Origin: Sphingobium sp. Z007
GTDB lineage: Bacteria > Pseudomonadota > Alphaproteobacteria > Sphingomonadales > Sphingomonadaceae
Length of the DNA: 64,000 nt
Direction of reading: 5' to 3'
Assembly: GCF_900013425.1 (NCBI RefSeq)
Contig: NZ_FBXK01000005.1
Location: forward strand, 2,666,001-2,730,000
The translations under genes were made by a program, and so were the position numbers. Below are positions 54,001 through 61,738 of this stretch, piece after piece. Within the stretch, counting starts at the first letter, position 1, and every line of letters starts with the position of its first letter. Under the pieces are notes generated by a model. The model was given only the letters and a program-made list of their open reading frames with translations. It searched no databases and was not told the origin of the DNA.

Positions 54001-54038
54001 TCGCCGCGCCCAATGCGCCTACAGACCTCAAGGAGTAA
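51027..54038 (+). CDS. Glycoside hydrolase family 35 beta-galactosidase
   Basis: 1003 residues, signal peptide ending near PLAAQ-EAK. The N-terminal TIM barrel (about 40-400) has the GH35 pattern [50 protein letters not shown] and [13 protein letters not shown], the acid/base Glu in HQIENELAL and the nucleophile Glu in [10 protein letters not shown]. Later beta-sandwich domains (jelly rolls, [15 protein letters not shown] and [15 protein letters not shown]) follow. It probably removes beta-galactose side chains from rhamnogalacturonan I in the periplasm. Confidence 0.93.
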   Translation: [1003 protein letters not shown]

Positions 54039-54044
54039 CGATAC

Positions 54045-55160
54045 GTGGCCGCTCTCACTCATGACGTCCCTCGCCCCCAGGTGATCGATGCCATCGATCG
54101 CCTGATGGACAATCTCGTCAATATCCGGGACGAGACCGGCGAATTCCTGCTGCATCTGGACGATGGCCGCATCATCGACACCAAGGGCTGGGCCGGATGG
54201 GAATGGACCCACGGCATCGGCCTGTTCGGCATGTGGCGCTATTATGAGCAGACCGGCGACGCCAAGGCGCTGACGATCATCAAGCAATGGTTCGAGGATC
54301 GCTTCGCCGAGGGCACGCCGACCAAGAATATCAACACGATGGCGCCCTTCATCACGCTCGCCTACCTGCATGAACATGAACCGGACCCGCGCTATATCCC
54401 CTATCTGGACAGCTGGGCCGAATGGCTGATGGCGCCCGATGGCCTGCCCAAGACCGAAGAAGGCGGGTTCCAGCATATCGTGTATAATGACGAAAATCCC
54501 GGTGAGTTGTGGGACGACACGCTGATGATGTCGGTGCTGCCGCTGGCCAAGATCGGCCTGCTGCTGGACCGCCCGGCCTATGTCGAGGAAGCCAAGCGGC
54601 AATTCCTGATCCACATAAAATATCTGTTCGATACCAGGACGGGCCTGTGGTTCCACGGCTGGGACTTTAACGGCCGCCACAATTTTGCGGAGGCGCTGTG
54701 GGCGCGCGGCAATTGCTGGGTGACGATCGCCATTCCGGAGATCATCGAGATTCTCGACCTGAAGGACGGCGATTTCTTCCGCACCTTCCTGATCGACACG
54801 CTCGCCGCCCAGGTGAAGACGCTGAGTGAGACGCAGGACGCGGACACCGGCTTGTGGCACACGCTGATCGTCGATCCGACCAGCTATCTGGAAGCATCGG
54901 CCACCGCCGGTTTCGCCTATGGCATATTGAAGGCGGTGCGGAAGGGCTATCTGCCGCGCCAATATGACGCGGTCGGCATCAAGGCGGTGCGCGGGGTACT
55001 TGCCAATATCGATGAGGCCGGCGAGCTGCAGCAGGTCAGCTTCGGCACGGCGATGGGCGATACCCAGCAATTCTACAAGGATATCGCGCTGACCTCCATG
55101 CCCTATGGCCAGAGCCTGGCCATCTGTGCGCTGGGGGAGTTTCTGCGGACCTATATCTGA
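54045..55160 (+). CDS. Unsaturated rhamnogalacturonyl hydrolase, GH105
   Basis: 371 residues, starting on GTG 54045 with AAGGAG before it; no signal peptide, so cytoplasmic. An alpha6/alpha6-barrel protein of the YteR/YesR family: GWAGWEWTHGIGLFGMWRYYEQTGD, INTMAPFITLAYL, the catalytic Asp region ELWDDTLMMSVLPLAKIG, WFHGWDFNGRHNFAEALWARGNCWVTIAIPEII and LWHTLIVDPTSYLEASATAGFAYGILK. It hydrates the double bond left by lyases and releases rhamnose-containing products. The presence of GH105 implies that a polysaccharide lyase acts on the substrate, but none is in the window. Confidence 0.93.
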   Translation: MAALTHDVPRPQVIDAIDRLMDNLVNIRDETGEFLLHLDDGRIIDTKGWAGWEWTHGIGLFGMWRYYEQTGDAKALTIIKQWFEDRFAEGTPTKNINTMAPFITLAYLHEHEPDPRYIPYLDSWAEWLMAPDGLPKTEEGGFQHIVYNDENPGELWDDTLMMSVLPLAKIGLLLDRPAYVEEAKRQFLIHIKYLFDTRTGLWFHGWDFNGRHNFAEALWARGNCWVTIAIPEIIEILDLKDGDFFRTFLIDTLAAQVKTLSETQDADTGLWHTLIVDPTSYLEASATAGFAYGILKAVRKGYLPRQYDAVGIKAVRGVLANIDEAGELQQVSFGTAMGDTQQFYKDIALTSMPYGQSLAICALGEFLRTYI

Positions 55161-55247
55161 CGCAGGCCAAACCGGACGGGTGGCGGTCGTGCGCGCACCC
55201 TCGCCGGTCGGGGAATGACAATGATAAGAAGGGCGGAGGAGCCGACC

Positions 55248-56762
55248 ATGCCTGAAACAGCGCCCACCCGGCCCGTCCGCCTGCGCAATTATCTCGCCTA
55301 CGGCTCCAACGATGTGCTGGGCGCGGGATCGATGGCAGTCATTTCGGGCTGGGTGCTGATCTTCTTCACGCAGTTTTGCGGGCTGAGCGCCGGGCAGGCG
55401 GCGACGATCTTCGCCGTGGCCCGCATCCTGGACGCCTTCGCCTCGCCGATGATCGGCTATATTTCCGACCATTTCGGATCGACCTGGCTGGGGCGGAGAT
55501 TTGGGCGGCGGCGCTTCTTCATCCTGGCCGCGATCCCGTTGCTGCCCAGCTTCGCGCTGATGTGGCTGCCGGGGCAGGGATTCTGGTATTATCTCGTCAG
55601 CTATGTGCTGTTCGAACTGGTCTATGCGATGGAGATCATCCCGTTCGAAACGCTGGCGGCCGAAATGTCGAGCGACTATCGCACCAAGGCGAAGTTCGCC
55701 GGATCGCGCATCCTGTTCGGGCAGGCGTCGGCGATCCTCGCGGGCTTTCTGCCGCTGTGGCTCATTAATGCGCTGGGCCGGGACAGCGCCGACACCTTCT
55801 TCTATATGGGCCTGATCTTCGCGGCGCTGTTCATGGTGACGGCGGGCCTGCTTTACCTGTTCAGCTGGGAACGGCATATGCCGGGCGGGCGGGCGGTGGC
55901 CGCCGAACGGCCCGTGGCCGGTGGCGCTGGGCAGGCGTTGAAGGCGCTCTATCGCAACCTCTTCTCGACCATGCGGATTCGCGCCTTCCGCCTGCACCTG
56001 GGCATGTATCTGGGCGGCTATATCAGCCAGGATATTTTCAACGCGGCCTTCACCTTTTTCGTCATCTTCGCGCTGTCAGGATCAATGGCCATCGCATCGG
56101 GGCTGCTGGGCACCATGTATATCGTCCAGTTCGTAGCGGTCATCATCGCCATCAACCTGGCGCTGCGCGCGTCCCCTTCCCGCGCCTATCAGGTCGCTGC
56201 GATAGACTTTGCGGTGGGCGTGTTCGCGCTGATCGCCCTGTGGCTGCTCGGCGTGCCTGCCACATCCCCCTGGATCTGGTTGCCGATCATCCTGGCGGGT
56301 CTGGGGCGCGGGGCGCTCAACTATATTCCATGGGCGACCTATAATTATATGGCCGACGTGGACGAGATCGTCACCGGCCAGCGGCGCGAGGGCAGTTTTG
56401 CCGGCGTCATGACCTTCGTGCGCAAGGCGACCCAGGCGGTCGCGGTCGCGGGCGTGGGGTTCATCATGCAGGCGGGCGGTTTCGTGTCGGGCGCCCCGGC
56501 GCAGAGTTCCGGGGCGATCCTGACCATGGCGCTGCTGCTGGGCGTGGGCACGGTCGGCTGCCTGATGTTCGGTATCGCCATATCCACACGCTTTCGCCTG
56601 AGCCCTGCCACCCACGACATATTGATGCATGAGATCGAGCATCTGCGCAGCGGCGCGCGCACGCCCAGCTCGCCCGGCGCGGCGCTGGTCGTCGAGGATC
56701 TGTCCGGCTGGCGCTACGACCAGTTGTGGGGCCATAATCCGGTGGCGGGGCAGGCACGATGA
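55248..56762 (+). CDS. GPH-type sugar:cation symporter (MFS)
   Basis: 504 residues from ATG 55248, preceded by GGAGGAG; upstream in-frame ATGs lack a site. Twelve membrane segments with the MelB/GPH signature: RLRNYLAYGSNDVLGAGSMAVISGWVLIFF, the DAFASPMIGYISDHF loop, and WIWLPIILAGLGRGALNYIPWATYNYMADVDEIVTGQRREGSFAGVMTFVRKATQA. By position it brings rhamnogalacturonan oligosaccharides into the cytoplasm for GH105. It follows GH105 after 87 bases. Confidence 0.9.
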   Translation: MPETAPTRPVRLRNYLAYGSNDVLGAGSMAVISGWVLIFFTQFCGLSAGQAATIFAVARILDAFASPMIGYISDHFGSTWLGRRFGRRRFFILAAIPLLPSFALMWLPGQGFWYYLVSYVLFELVYAMEIIPFETLAAEMSSDYRTKAKFAGSRILFGQASAILAGFLPLWLINALGRDSADTFFYMGLIFAALFMVTAGLLYLFSWERHMPGGRAVAAERPVAGGAGQALKALYRNLFSTMRIRAFRLHLGMYLGGYISQDIFNAAFTFFVIFALSGSMAIASGLLGTMYIVQFVAVIIAINLALRASPSRAYQVAAIDFAVGVFALIALWLLGVPATSPWIWLPIILAGLGRGALNYIPWATYNYMADVDEIVTGQRREGSFAGVMTFVRKATQAVAVAGVGFIMQAGGFVSGAPAQSSGAILTMALLLGVGTVGCLMFGIAISTRFRLSPATHDILMHEIEHLRSGARTPSSPGAALVVEDLSGWRYDQLWGHNPVAGQAR

Positions 56763-56775
56763 CAGGATTGCCGCG

Positions 56776-57738
56776 ATGATCGGCGCTTTGCTGCTGCTGG
56801 CAGCGGCCAGCGGGCCGGTCGCGCCCAAGCCGTTGTTCCGCGATCCGGTGCATGACGGGGCGGCGGATGCCTCGACCGTGCGCGACCCGACCAGCGGCGA
56901 ATGGGTGATGTTTTACACCAACCGCCGCGCCGACCTTCCCATGGAGGACGCCAGGGACGTGCGCTGGGTCCATGGCACCGCGATCGGAGTCGCGCGGTCG
57001 AAGGATGGCGCGCACTGGACCTATGGCGGCACGGCCAACATTCCCAAAAGCTGCACCGGCGAGACGCTGTGGGCACCTGAGGTTCAATGGCTGGCGGGCC
57101 AGTGGCATATGTGGCTGACGGTGGTGCCGGGCGTCTATCGCGACTGGAACGCGCCGCGCTTCATCGTCCATCTGACCAGCCCGGACCTTAAGGCATGGAC
57201 CTGCGGCGAGCGGCTCGACCTTGGCTCCGACCGAGTGATCGACGCCAGCGTGCTGGCGCTGCCCGGCGGTCGTTATCGGCTATTCTATAACGACGAGCGG
57301 ATGAACAAGGCGATCCGTACTGCCGACAGCGACGATCTGGTCCACTGGACGGCGGGCGAGCGGTTGACGCACACGCCGGGTGAAGGACCGAAGGCCTTCG
57401 TATGGAAGGGGCGATACTGGCTGATATCCGACGCGTGGAGGGGACTACTGGTCATGCGATCGGCCGATGGCGCGCGTTGGACGACGCAGCCCGGCCATAT
57501 ATTGGACCAGCCCGGCATCCATCCGACCGACCGGGCGAAGGGGCAGCATCCCGACATCATCGTAGCTGGGGATCGCGCCTATATCCTCTACTTCGTCCAT
57601 CAGGATGGCGAGGACGAAGCCAAGGCGAACCCCGACTGGCCGCGGCGCAGCGTGCTCCAGATCGCCGAGTTGACGGAAAAGGACGGGGTGATCAGCGTCG
57701 ATCGTAACGCCCCGGCACATATCAAGCTGACGCCCTGA
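56776..57738 (+). CDS. Secreted five-bladed-propeller glycosidase-like protein (GH43-like)
   Basis: 320 residues from ATG 56776 (AGGA upstream), signal peptide MIGALLLLAAASGPVA. Blade-like repeats: FRDPVHDGAADASTVRDPTSGEWVMFYTNRR, GVARSKDGAHWTYGG, LWAPEVQWLAGQWHMWLTV, VIDASVLALPGGRYRLFYNDE and FVWKGRYWLISDAWRGLLVMRSADGARW. The Asp/Glu placement fits GH43/GH117-type propellers acting on arabinan or galactan side chains. The exact family is uncertain. It starts 13 bases after the transporter gene. Confidence 0.72.
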   Translation: MIGALLLLAAASGPVAPKPLFRDPVHDGAADASTVRDPTSGEWVMFYTNRRADLPMEDARDVRWVHGTAIGVARSKDGAHWTYGGTANIPKSCTGETLWAPEVQWLAGQWHMWLTVVPGVYRDWNAPRFIVHLTSPDLKAWTCGERLDLGSDRVIDASVLALPGGRYRLFYNDERMNKAIRTADSDDLVHWTAGERLTHTPGEGPKAFVWKGRYWLISDAWRGLLVMRSADGARWTTQPGHILDQPGIHPTDRAKGQHPDIIVAGDRAYILYFVHQDGEDEAKANPDWPRRSVLQIAELTEKDGVISVDRNAPAHIKLTP

Positions 57739-57784
57739 ATCCCTATGATTTTCCTTGGCCGTAAAAGCAGCTAGGGAAGAGGGG

Positions 57785-58834
57785 ATGCAGAAAAGCGACC
57801 CCAAGAAGAAGCTCCCCACGATCAAGGAAGTTGCCGCTCGCGCGGGCGTGTCGGTCATGACCGCTTCGCGTGCGGTCAACGGCAAGGCGCTGGTCAGCGC
57901 CAAGGCGCGACGCGCGGTCGAACTGGCGGTCAAGGAACTGGGCTATATCCCCAATGCGTCCGCCCGCGCGCTGGCCGGGAGCGTCGATCGGCGCGTCGCG
58001 TTGCTGCACAGCAACTCCACCACATCAGCCTATCTGGGCGAATTGCTGCTGGGGGCGCTAAGCGAAGCGCCGCAACGACACCTGCATCTGGTGGTCGAAC
58101 AATGCGCGCCCGGCGCCTTTGCCGAAGAGATCGTCGAGCAGGTCGCCGATGCCAATGTCGCCGGCGTGATCCTGCCGCCGCCCCTGTGCGACTGGCCGGA
58201 CCTGATCGCCGGACTGATCGCGCGCGACATCGCGATCGTCGCCATCGCGCCGGACCAGGACGCACCGGACATGCTGGCCGTCGGCACCGACGATCGCCAT
58301 GCGGCCTATGACCTCACCCGGCACCTGATCGAATTGGGGCATCGGCGCATCGGTTTCATCGAGGGCAATCCACGCCACCGGTCCAGCGCGCGCCGGTTGC
58401 AGGGCTTTCGCGACGCACTGCTCCATCATGGGCTGGCGCATGACGACCAGCTGATCGTGCCGGGCGACTATAGTTATCGGTCGGGGCTGGACGCGGCTGA
58501 ACGGCTGATGTCGCTGGAGCCGCGGCCGACAGCCATCTTCGCCTGCAACGATGATATGGCCGCCGCGGCGATCACCGTCGCGCACCAGCGCCGGATCAAC
58601 GTGCCGGCCGAAATCAGCATCTGCGGTTTTGACGATACGCCGCTAGCGAGCGCGATCTGGCCGGCGCTGACCACCATCCGCCAGCCGATCCGCGACATGA
58701 GCCGCGAGGCGATCGGCCTGCTGGCGATGCGCTTCCGCAGCCAGGACGAGGGCGCGGACGCGATTATCGGCAAAGTGAAGCTCGACTACCAGCTGATCCG
58801 TCGCCAGTCGGATGCGGTGCCGGCCCGGCATTGA
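57785..58834 (+). CDS. LacI family transcriptional regulator
   Basis: 349 residues from ATG 57785 (AGGGAAGAGG upstream). The N-terminal helix-turn-helix TIKEVAARAGVSVMTASRAVNGKALVSAKARRAVELAVKELGYIPNASARAL is followed by a periplasmic-binding-protein-like domain (VALLHSNSTTSAYLGELLLGAL, GHRRIGFIEGNPRHRSSARRLQGFRDAL, AIFACNDDMAAAAI, ISICGFDDTPLASAIWPALTTIRQP). It is the last gene of the plus-strand run and probably senses a sugar from the same polymer. The palindrome at 50655-50675 is a possible target, unproven. Confidence 0.93.
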   Translation: MQKSDPKKKLPTIKEVAARAGVSVMTASRAVNGKALVSAKARRAVELAVKELGYIPNASARALAGSVDRRVALLHSNSTTSAYLGELLLGALSEAPQRHLHLVVEQCAPGAFAEEIVEQVADANVAGVILPPPLCDWPDLIAGLIARDIAIVAIAPDQDAPDMLAVGTDDRHAAYDLTRHLIELGHRRIGFIEGNPRHRSSARRLQGFRDALLHHGLAHDDQLIVPGDYSYRSGLDAAERLMSLEPRPTAIFACNDDMAAAAITVAHQRRINVPAEISICGFDDTPLASAIWPALTTIRQPIRDMSREAIGLLAMRFRSQDEGADAIIGKVKLDYQLIRRQSDAVPARH

Positions 58835-58849
58835 CGCCGGGCCAGGCGA

Positions 58850-59914
58850 TCAGACGGCGAGGCGGTTGCCATAGCCGATGATGAGCGTGGCGAAGATCAG
58901 CAGGCCCACCCCGCTCCACACCATGCGGCGGACGGCGGGCGCGGCGTCCTTCCATTCGCGGAAGGCGAAGCCCCAGCAGGTGCCGAAGATGATGATGGAC
59001 GCCATGTGCAGCGTCCAGCTGGAAAAGCCGAAACGGCCCATCTGGCTTTCGCCCATGGTGTAGAAGAAGAACTGAAAATACCAGGCGGTGCCCGCCAGCG
59101 CGCAAAGCAGGAAATTGGGAAGGAGCGCGGGGCGATGGCCCGATGCGTCCGCCGCGCCGACCCATTGGCCCGCCGACCTGTTCTTGACGATCAGCCAGCC
59201 ACACCAGAGCGCGTTGGTGACAAGGCCGCCGAACATGACGAGGCAGAGGGTGGGCAGTCCGGTCCAGAGCGGGCCGGTGCCCGCCGCCGCCGAGAGCACC
59301 TTGACCGGTTCGCCCGCCGCCAGGCCGAAGGCGAAGCAGGAGGACATGATGCCGGAGAAGATGGCGACGGCGATGCCTTTTTTGAAATTAAACTCCGCGA
59401 CGGCCGCAGCTTTCTGCTCCGCCGACAGCGCCGCATCCTTGCGCGCGCCCGCCATCGCGACGACCACGATGCCCAGAACCGTGACCGCCAGGCCAAGCAG
59501 CACGATCTGCCCGTGCAGCGTGCCGGCGATCTGCGTCATGAAGCTGCCGTCGACGATCGGCGGGATCAATGTGCCGAATACGGTGCACAGGCCCAGCACC
59601 ACCGCCATGCCGAGCGAGAGGCCCAGATAGCGCATGGTCAGGCCATAGGTGAGGCCGCCAAAGCCCCAGAGAAAGCCGAAGAAGACGCAGCAGCCCATGA
59701 CCGAGGGCGGCACCTGGCGCATCACGCCCATCAGGTCGCTGGTCTGGATCGCAGCGAAGAACCAAGGGGCGATAACCCAGGAGAAGATGCCGCCGGTGAG
59801 CCAGAAAATCTCCCAGTTCCAGCGTTTGACGCCGCGATAGGGAACGTAGAAGCTGGCCGAGGCGAGCCCGCCCAGCCAATGGAAGAGGACGCCGAGCAGT
59901 GGATTGCCGATCAT
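58850..59914 (-). CDS. rhaT: L-rhamnose/proton symporter
   Basis: 354 residues with ten membrane segments, the RhaT arrangement: GVLFHWLGGLASASFYVPYRGVKRWNWEIFWLTGGIFSWVIAPW, GCCVFFGFLWGFGGLTYGLTMRYLGLSLGMAVVLGL, NFKKGIAVAIFSGIMSSCFAFGLAAGEPVK and AGTAWYFQFFFYTMGESQMG. It imports L-rhamnose across the inner membrane. It is the last gene of the minus-strand rhamnose run; its start overlaps the lactonase stop by 4 bases. Confidence 0.94.
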   Translation of the reverse strand: MIGNPLLGVLFHWLGGLASASFYVPYRGVKRWNWEIFWLTGGIFSWVIAPWFFAAIQTSDLMGVMRQVPPSVMGCCVFFGFLWGFGGLTYGLTMRYLGLSLGMAVVLGLCTVFGTLIPPIVDGSFMTQIAGTLHGQIVLLGLAVTVLGIVVVAMAGARKDAALSAEQKAAAVAEFNFKKGIAVAIFSGIMSSCFAFGLAAGEPVKVLSAAAGTGPLWTGLPTLCLVMFGGLVTNALWCGWLIVKNRSAGQWVGAADASGHRPALLPNFLLCALAGTAWYFQFFFYTMGESQMGRFGFSSWTLHMASIIIFGTCWGFAFREWKDAAPAVRRMVWSGVGLLIFATLIIGYGNRLAV

Positions 59915-60813
59915 AGGTTGAGTCCCAAACGATAGAGGCGGTTGGCGTTGCCCGCGAAGAGCGCGCGGCGGTCGGCTTCGGGAAAGTCCGCGACGATGGC
60001 GTGATAGGCTTCCATATAGCGGTCGATCGGACCGAATAGTTTGTCGGTGGGCGTGTCGCTAGCGAAGGCGCAGCGATCGACGCCGAACAGGTCGATGGTT
60101 TCGCGGACCAGCGGTTCGATCGTTTCGCGGGTCCAGTCGCGACGGATGAAGCCCATGCCCGAAAGCTTGACTGCGACATGAGGCAAGGCGGCGAGCGCCG
60201 TCATGCCCTTGCGCCAGTCGTCCAGGCCATCGGCGTCGGTGAGGACCGGCATCCCCATATGGTTGATGATGACCGGAATGTCGGGATGGCGCGCGATCAG
60301 TGGCACGAGGCCCGGCATCTGGCCTGGATAGCATTGCAGGTCGAAGGAGAGGCCGTGCTTCGCGAGCAGCGTGTAGCCTGCCTGCCATTGGGAATCGACG
60401 GTGAGGTCGGTGAGACTATAGGTGCGTCGGGGATCAGGATGCCAATTGACGATATGGCGGATGCCTTTGACCCGCGGATGGGCGGCCTGCGCGGCGAGCA
60501 GGGTATCGACATCGGGATTGTTGAGAGCGGCAAAGGCGACGAAACCGGTGGGGAGGCCTTCGACGGCTGCGAGGCCATCGAGCCACTGGGTTTCGCGGAC
60601 CGCACTGTCCGCCGCCGCGCCTGCATCGACATGGACCGCGCCCACGACATGCCAACGGGCGAGGTCGGTGCGGTAATCGGTGACGCCATAGTCGTGGGCG
60701 ATCGCCTCGACGCTGCCGTTCGGTCCCTCATCGGAGAAGGGGGCGCTCAGCCAGTCGTAGCGGATATGCTGGAGATCCCACAAATGGATATGGGCATCGA
60801 CAAAGGGGATCAT
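59911..60813 (-). CDS. lra2: Amidohydrolase-type L-rhamnono-1,4-lactonase (LRA2-like)
   Basis: 300 residues from ATG 60813 (GGAGAGG upstream). An amidohydrolase_2 TIM barrel: FVDAHIHLWDLQHIRYDWL at the N-terminus with the HxH metal pair, VGAVHVDAGAAADSAVRETQWLD, KGIRHIVNWHPDP, LSFDLQCYPGQMPGLVPLIARHPDIPVIINHMGMP and CAFASDTPTDKL. Homologues hydrolyse L-rhamnono- or L-fucono-lactones. In this context it would open L-rhamnono-lactone to L-rhamnonate. Lactone identity is inferred from neighbours. Confidence 0.87.
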   Translation of the reverse strand: MIPFVDAHIHLWDLQHIRYDWLSAPFSDEGPNGSVEAIAHDYGVTDYRTDLARWHVVGAVHVDAGAAADSAVRETQWLDGLAAVEGLPTGFVAFAALNNPDVDTLLAAQAAHPRVKGIRHIVNWHPDPRRTYSLTDLTVDSQWQAGYTLLAKHGLSFDLQCYPGQMPGLVPLIARHPDIPVIINHMGMPVLTDADGLDDWRKGMTALAALPHVAVKLSGMGFIRRDWTRETIEPLVRETIDLFGVDRCAFASDTPTDKLFGPIDRYMEAYHAIVADFPEADRRALFAGNANRLYRLGLNL

Positions 60814-60836
60814 GAACCTCTCCGCTGAAACAAACC

Positions 60837-60918
60837 CCCGTTCGGACTGAGCCTGTCGAAGCCCTTCTCTTCCCGCTTCAAGAGAAGAAAGCCGTTCGAC
60901 AGGCTCAGGGCGAACGGG
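60837..60918. repeat. Dispersed hairpin repeat, copy 5
   Basis: Left arm CCCGTTCGGACTGAGCCTG (from 60837) and right arm CAGGCTCAGGGCGAACGGG (to 60918) are near-perfect complements, with TCGAAGCCCTTCTCTT / AAGAGAAGAAAG inner pairing. It lies between the lactonase and dehydrogenase genes, inside the rhamnose run, and may cut transcription between its two halves. Confidence 0.85.
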
Positions 60919-60988
60919 ATTGATATAGGGCCAAGACATTTGCGGCGCGTCGGCTTTTGACGGTCGGTCGCGCCGCGCAACTTTTGGC

Positions 60989-61738
60989 TTAGAAGGTGGT
61001 GCGGCCGCCTGACGTGTCGAAGGTCGATGCGGTGGTGAAGCTGCATTCCTCGCTGGCCATGAAGCAGACCATCGCGGCCGATTCGCTGATCTCCCCCAGC
61101 CGGCCCATCGGGATTTTCGAGCGCATATAGTCGACCTGGCTCTGGGGAAGTTGCGCCAGGATCGGGCTTTCGAAGGTGGCAGGGGTCAGCGCATTGGCGA
61201 TCACGCCCTTGCCGGCCAGTTCCTTGCCCAAGCTCTTGGTGAAGCCGATCACGCCGGCCTTGCTTGCGGAATAGGCGGATGCATTGGGATTGCCTTCCTT
61301 GCCCGCCACGGAGGCCAGATTGACGATCCGGCCGTAGCCATTTTCCAGAAGGAAGGGCGCGACTTCCCGGTTGCAGTAGAAAAGGCCATTCAAATTGATG
61401 TCGATGACACGCTGGAAACTGTCGACCGGATAGTCCCAGACGGTCGCGGTCGCACCGGTGATGCCGGCCGAGCAGATGAGGATATCGACCTTGCCGAGAG
61501 CCGCGGCGGTTGCCTTCGCTGCGGCGGCCACGGCGGCGTAATCGCTGACGTCGAGTGCGACCACATGGACCGCGCCGATTTCATCGCGGGTCTCGGCGAG
61601 CGCGTCGGGATTGAGATCCCACAGCGCCACCTTGCCCCCTTCGGCGACGATCCGCGCGGCGACCTGCTTGCCCAGCCCCGACGCGCCGCCGGTGATGATC
61701 GCGTTGCGGCCCGCGAAACGGCCTGCATAGACGCTCAT
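60989..61738 (-). CDS. lra5: 2-dehydro-3-deoxy-L-rhamnonate dehydrogenase (LRA5-type SDR)
   Basis: 249 residues; ATG 61738 overlaps the stop of the hydrolase gene (ATGA). Short-chain dehydrogenase: TGGASGLGKQVAARI, acidic LWDLN, NLASVAGKEGNPNASAYSASKAG with the Ser-Tyr-Lys triad, ending SFTTASTFDTSGGRTTF. The sequence resembles, from memory, the Sphingomonas LRA5 enzyme, which oxidises L-2-keto-3-deoxyrhamnonate with NAD+ to the 2,4-diketo acid. It could alternatively be the L-rhamnose 1-dehydrogenase (LRA1), also an SDR; the neighbouring LRA6 favours LRA5. Confidence 0.85.
   Translation of the reverse strand: MSVYAGRFAGRNAIITGGASGLGKQVAARIVAEGGKVALWDLNPDALAETRDEIGAVHVVALDVSDYAAVAAAAKATAAALGKVDILICSAGITGATATVWDYPVDSFQRVIDINLNGLFYCNREVAPFLLENGYGRIVNLASVAGKEGNPNASAYSASKAGVIGFTKSLGKELAGKGVIANALTPATFESPILAQLPQSQVDYMRSKIPMGRLGEISESAAMVCFMASEECSFTTASTFDTSGGRTTF

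Noticed and set aside
52275..55997. A 1240-codon open frame on the minus strand
   Set aside because: Antisense to the GH35, GH105 and transporter genes, which have clear motifs; it has low-complexity His/Arg/Gln composition.
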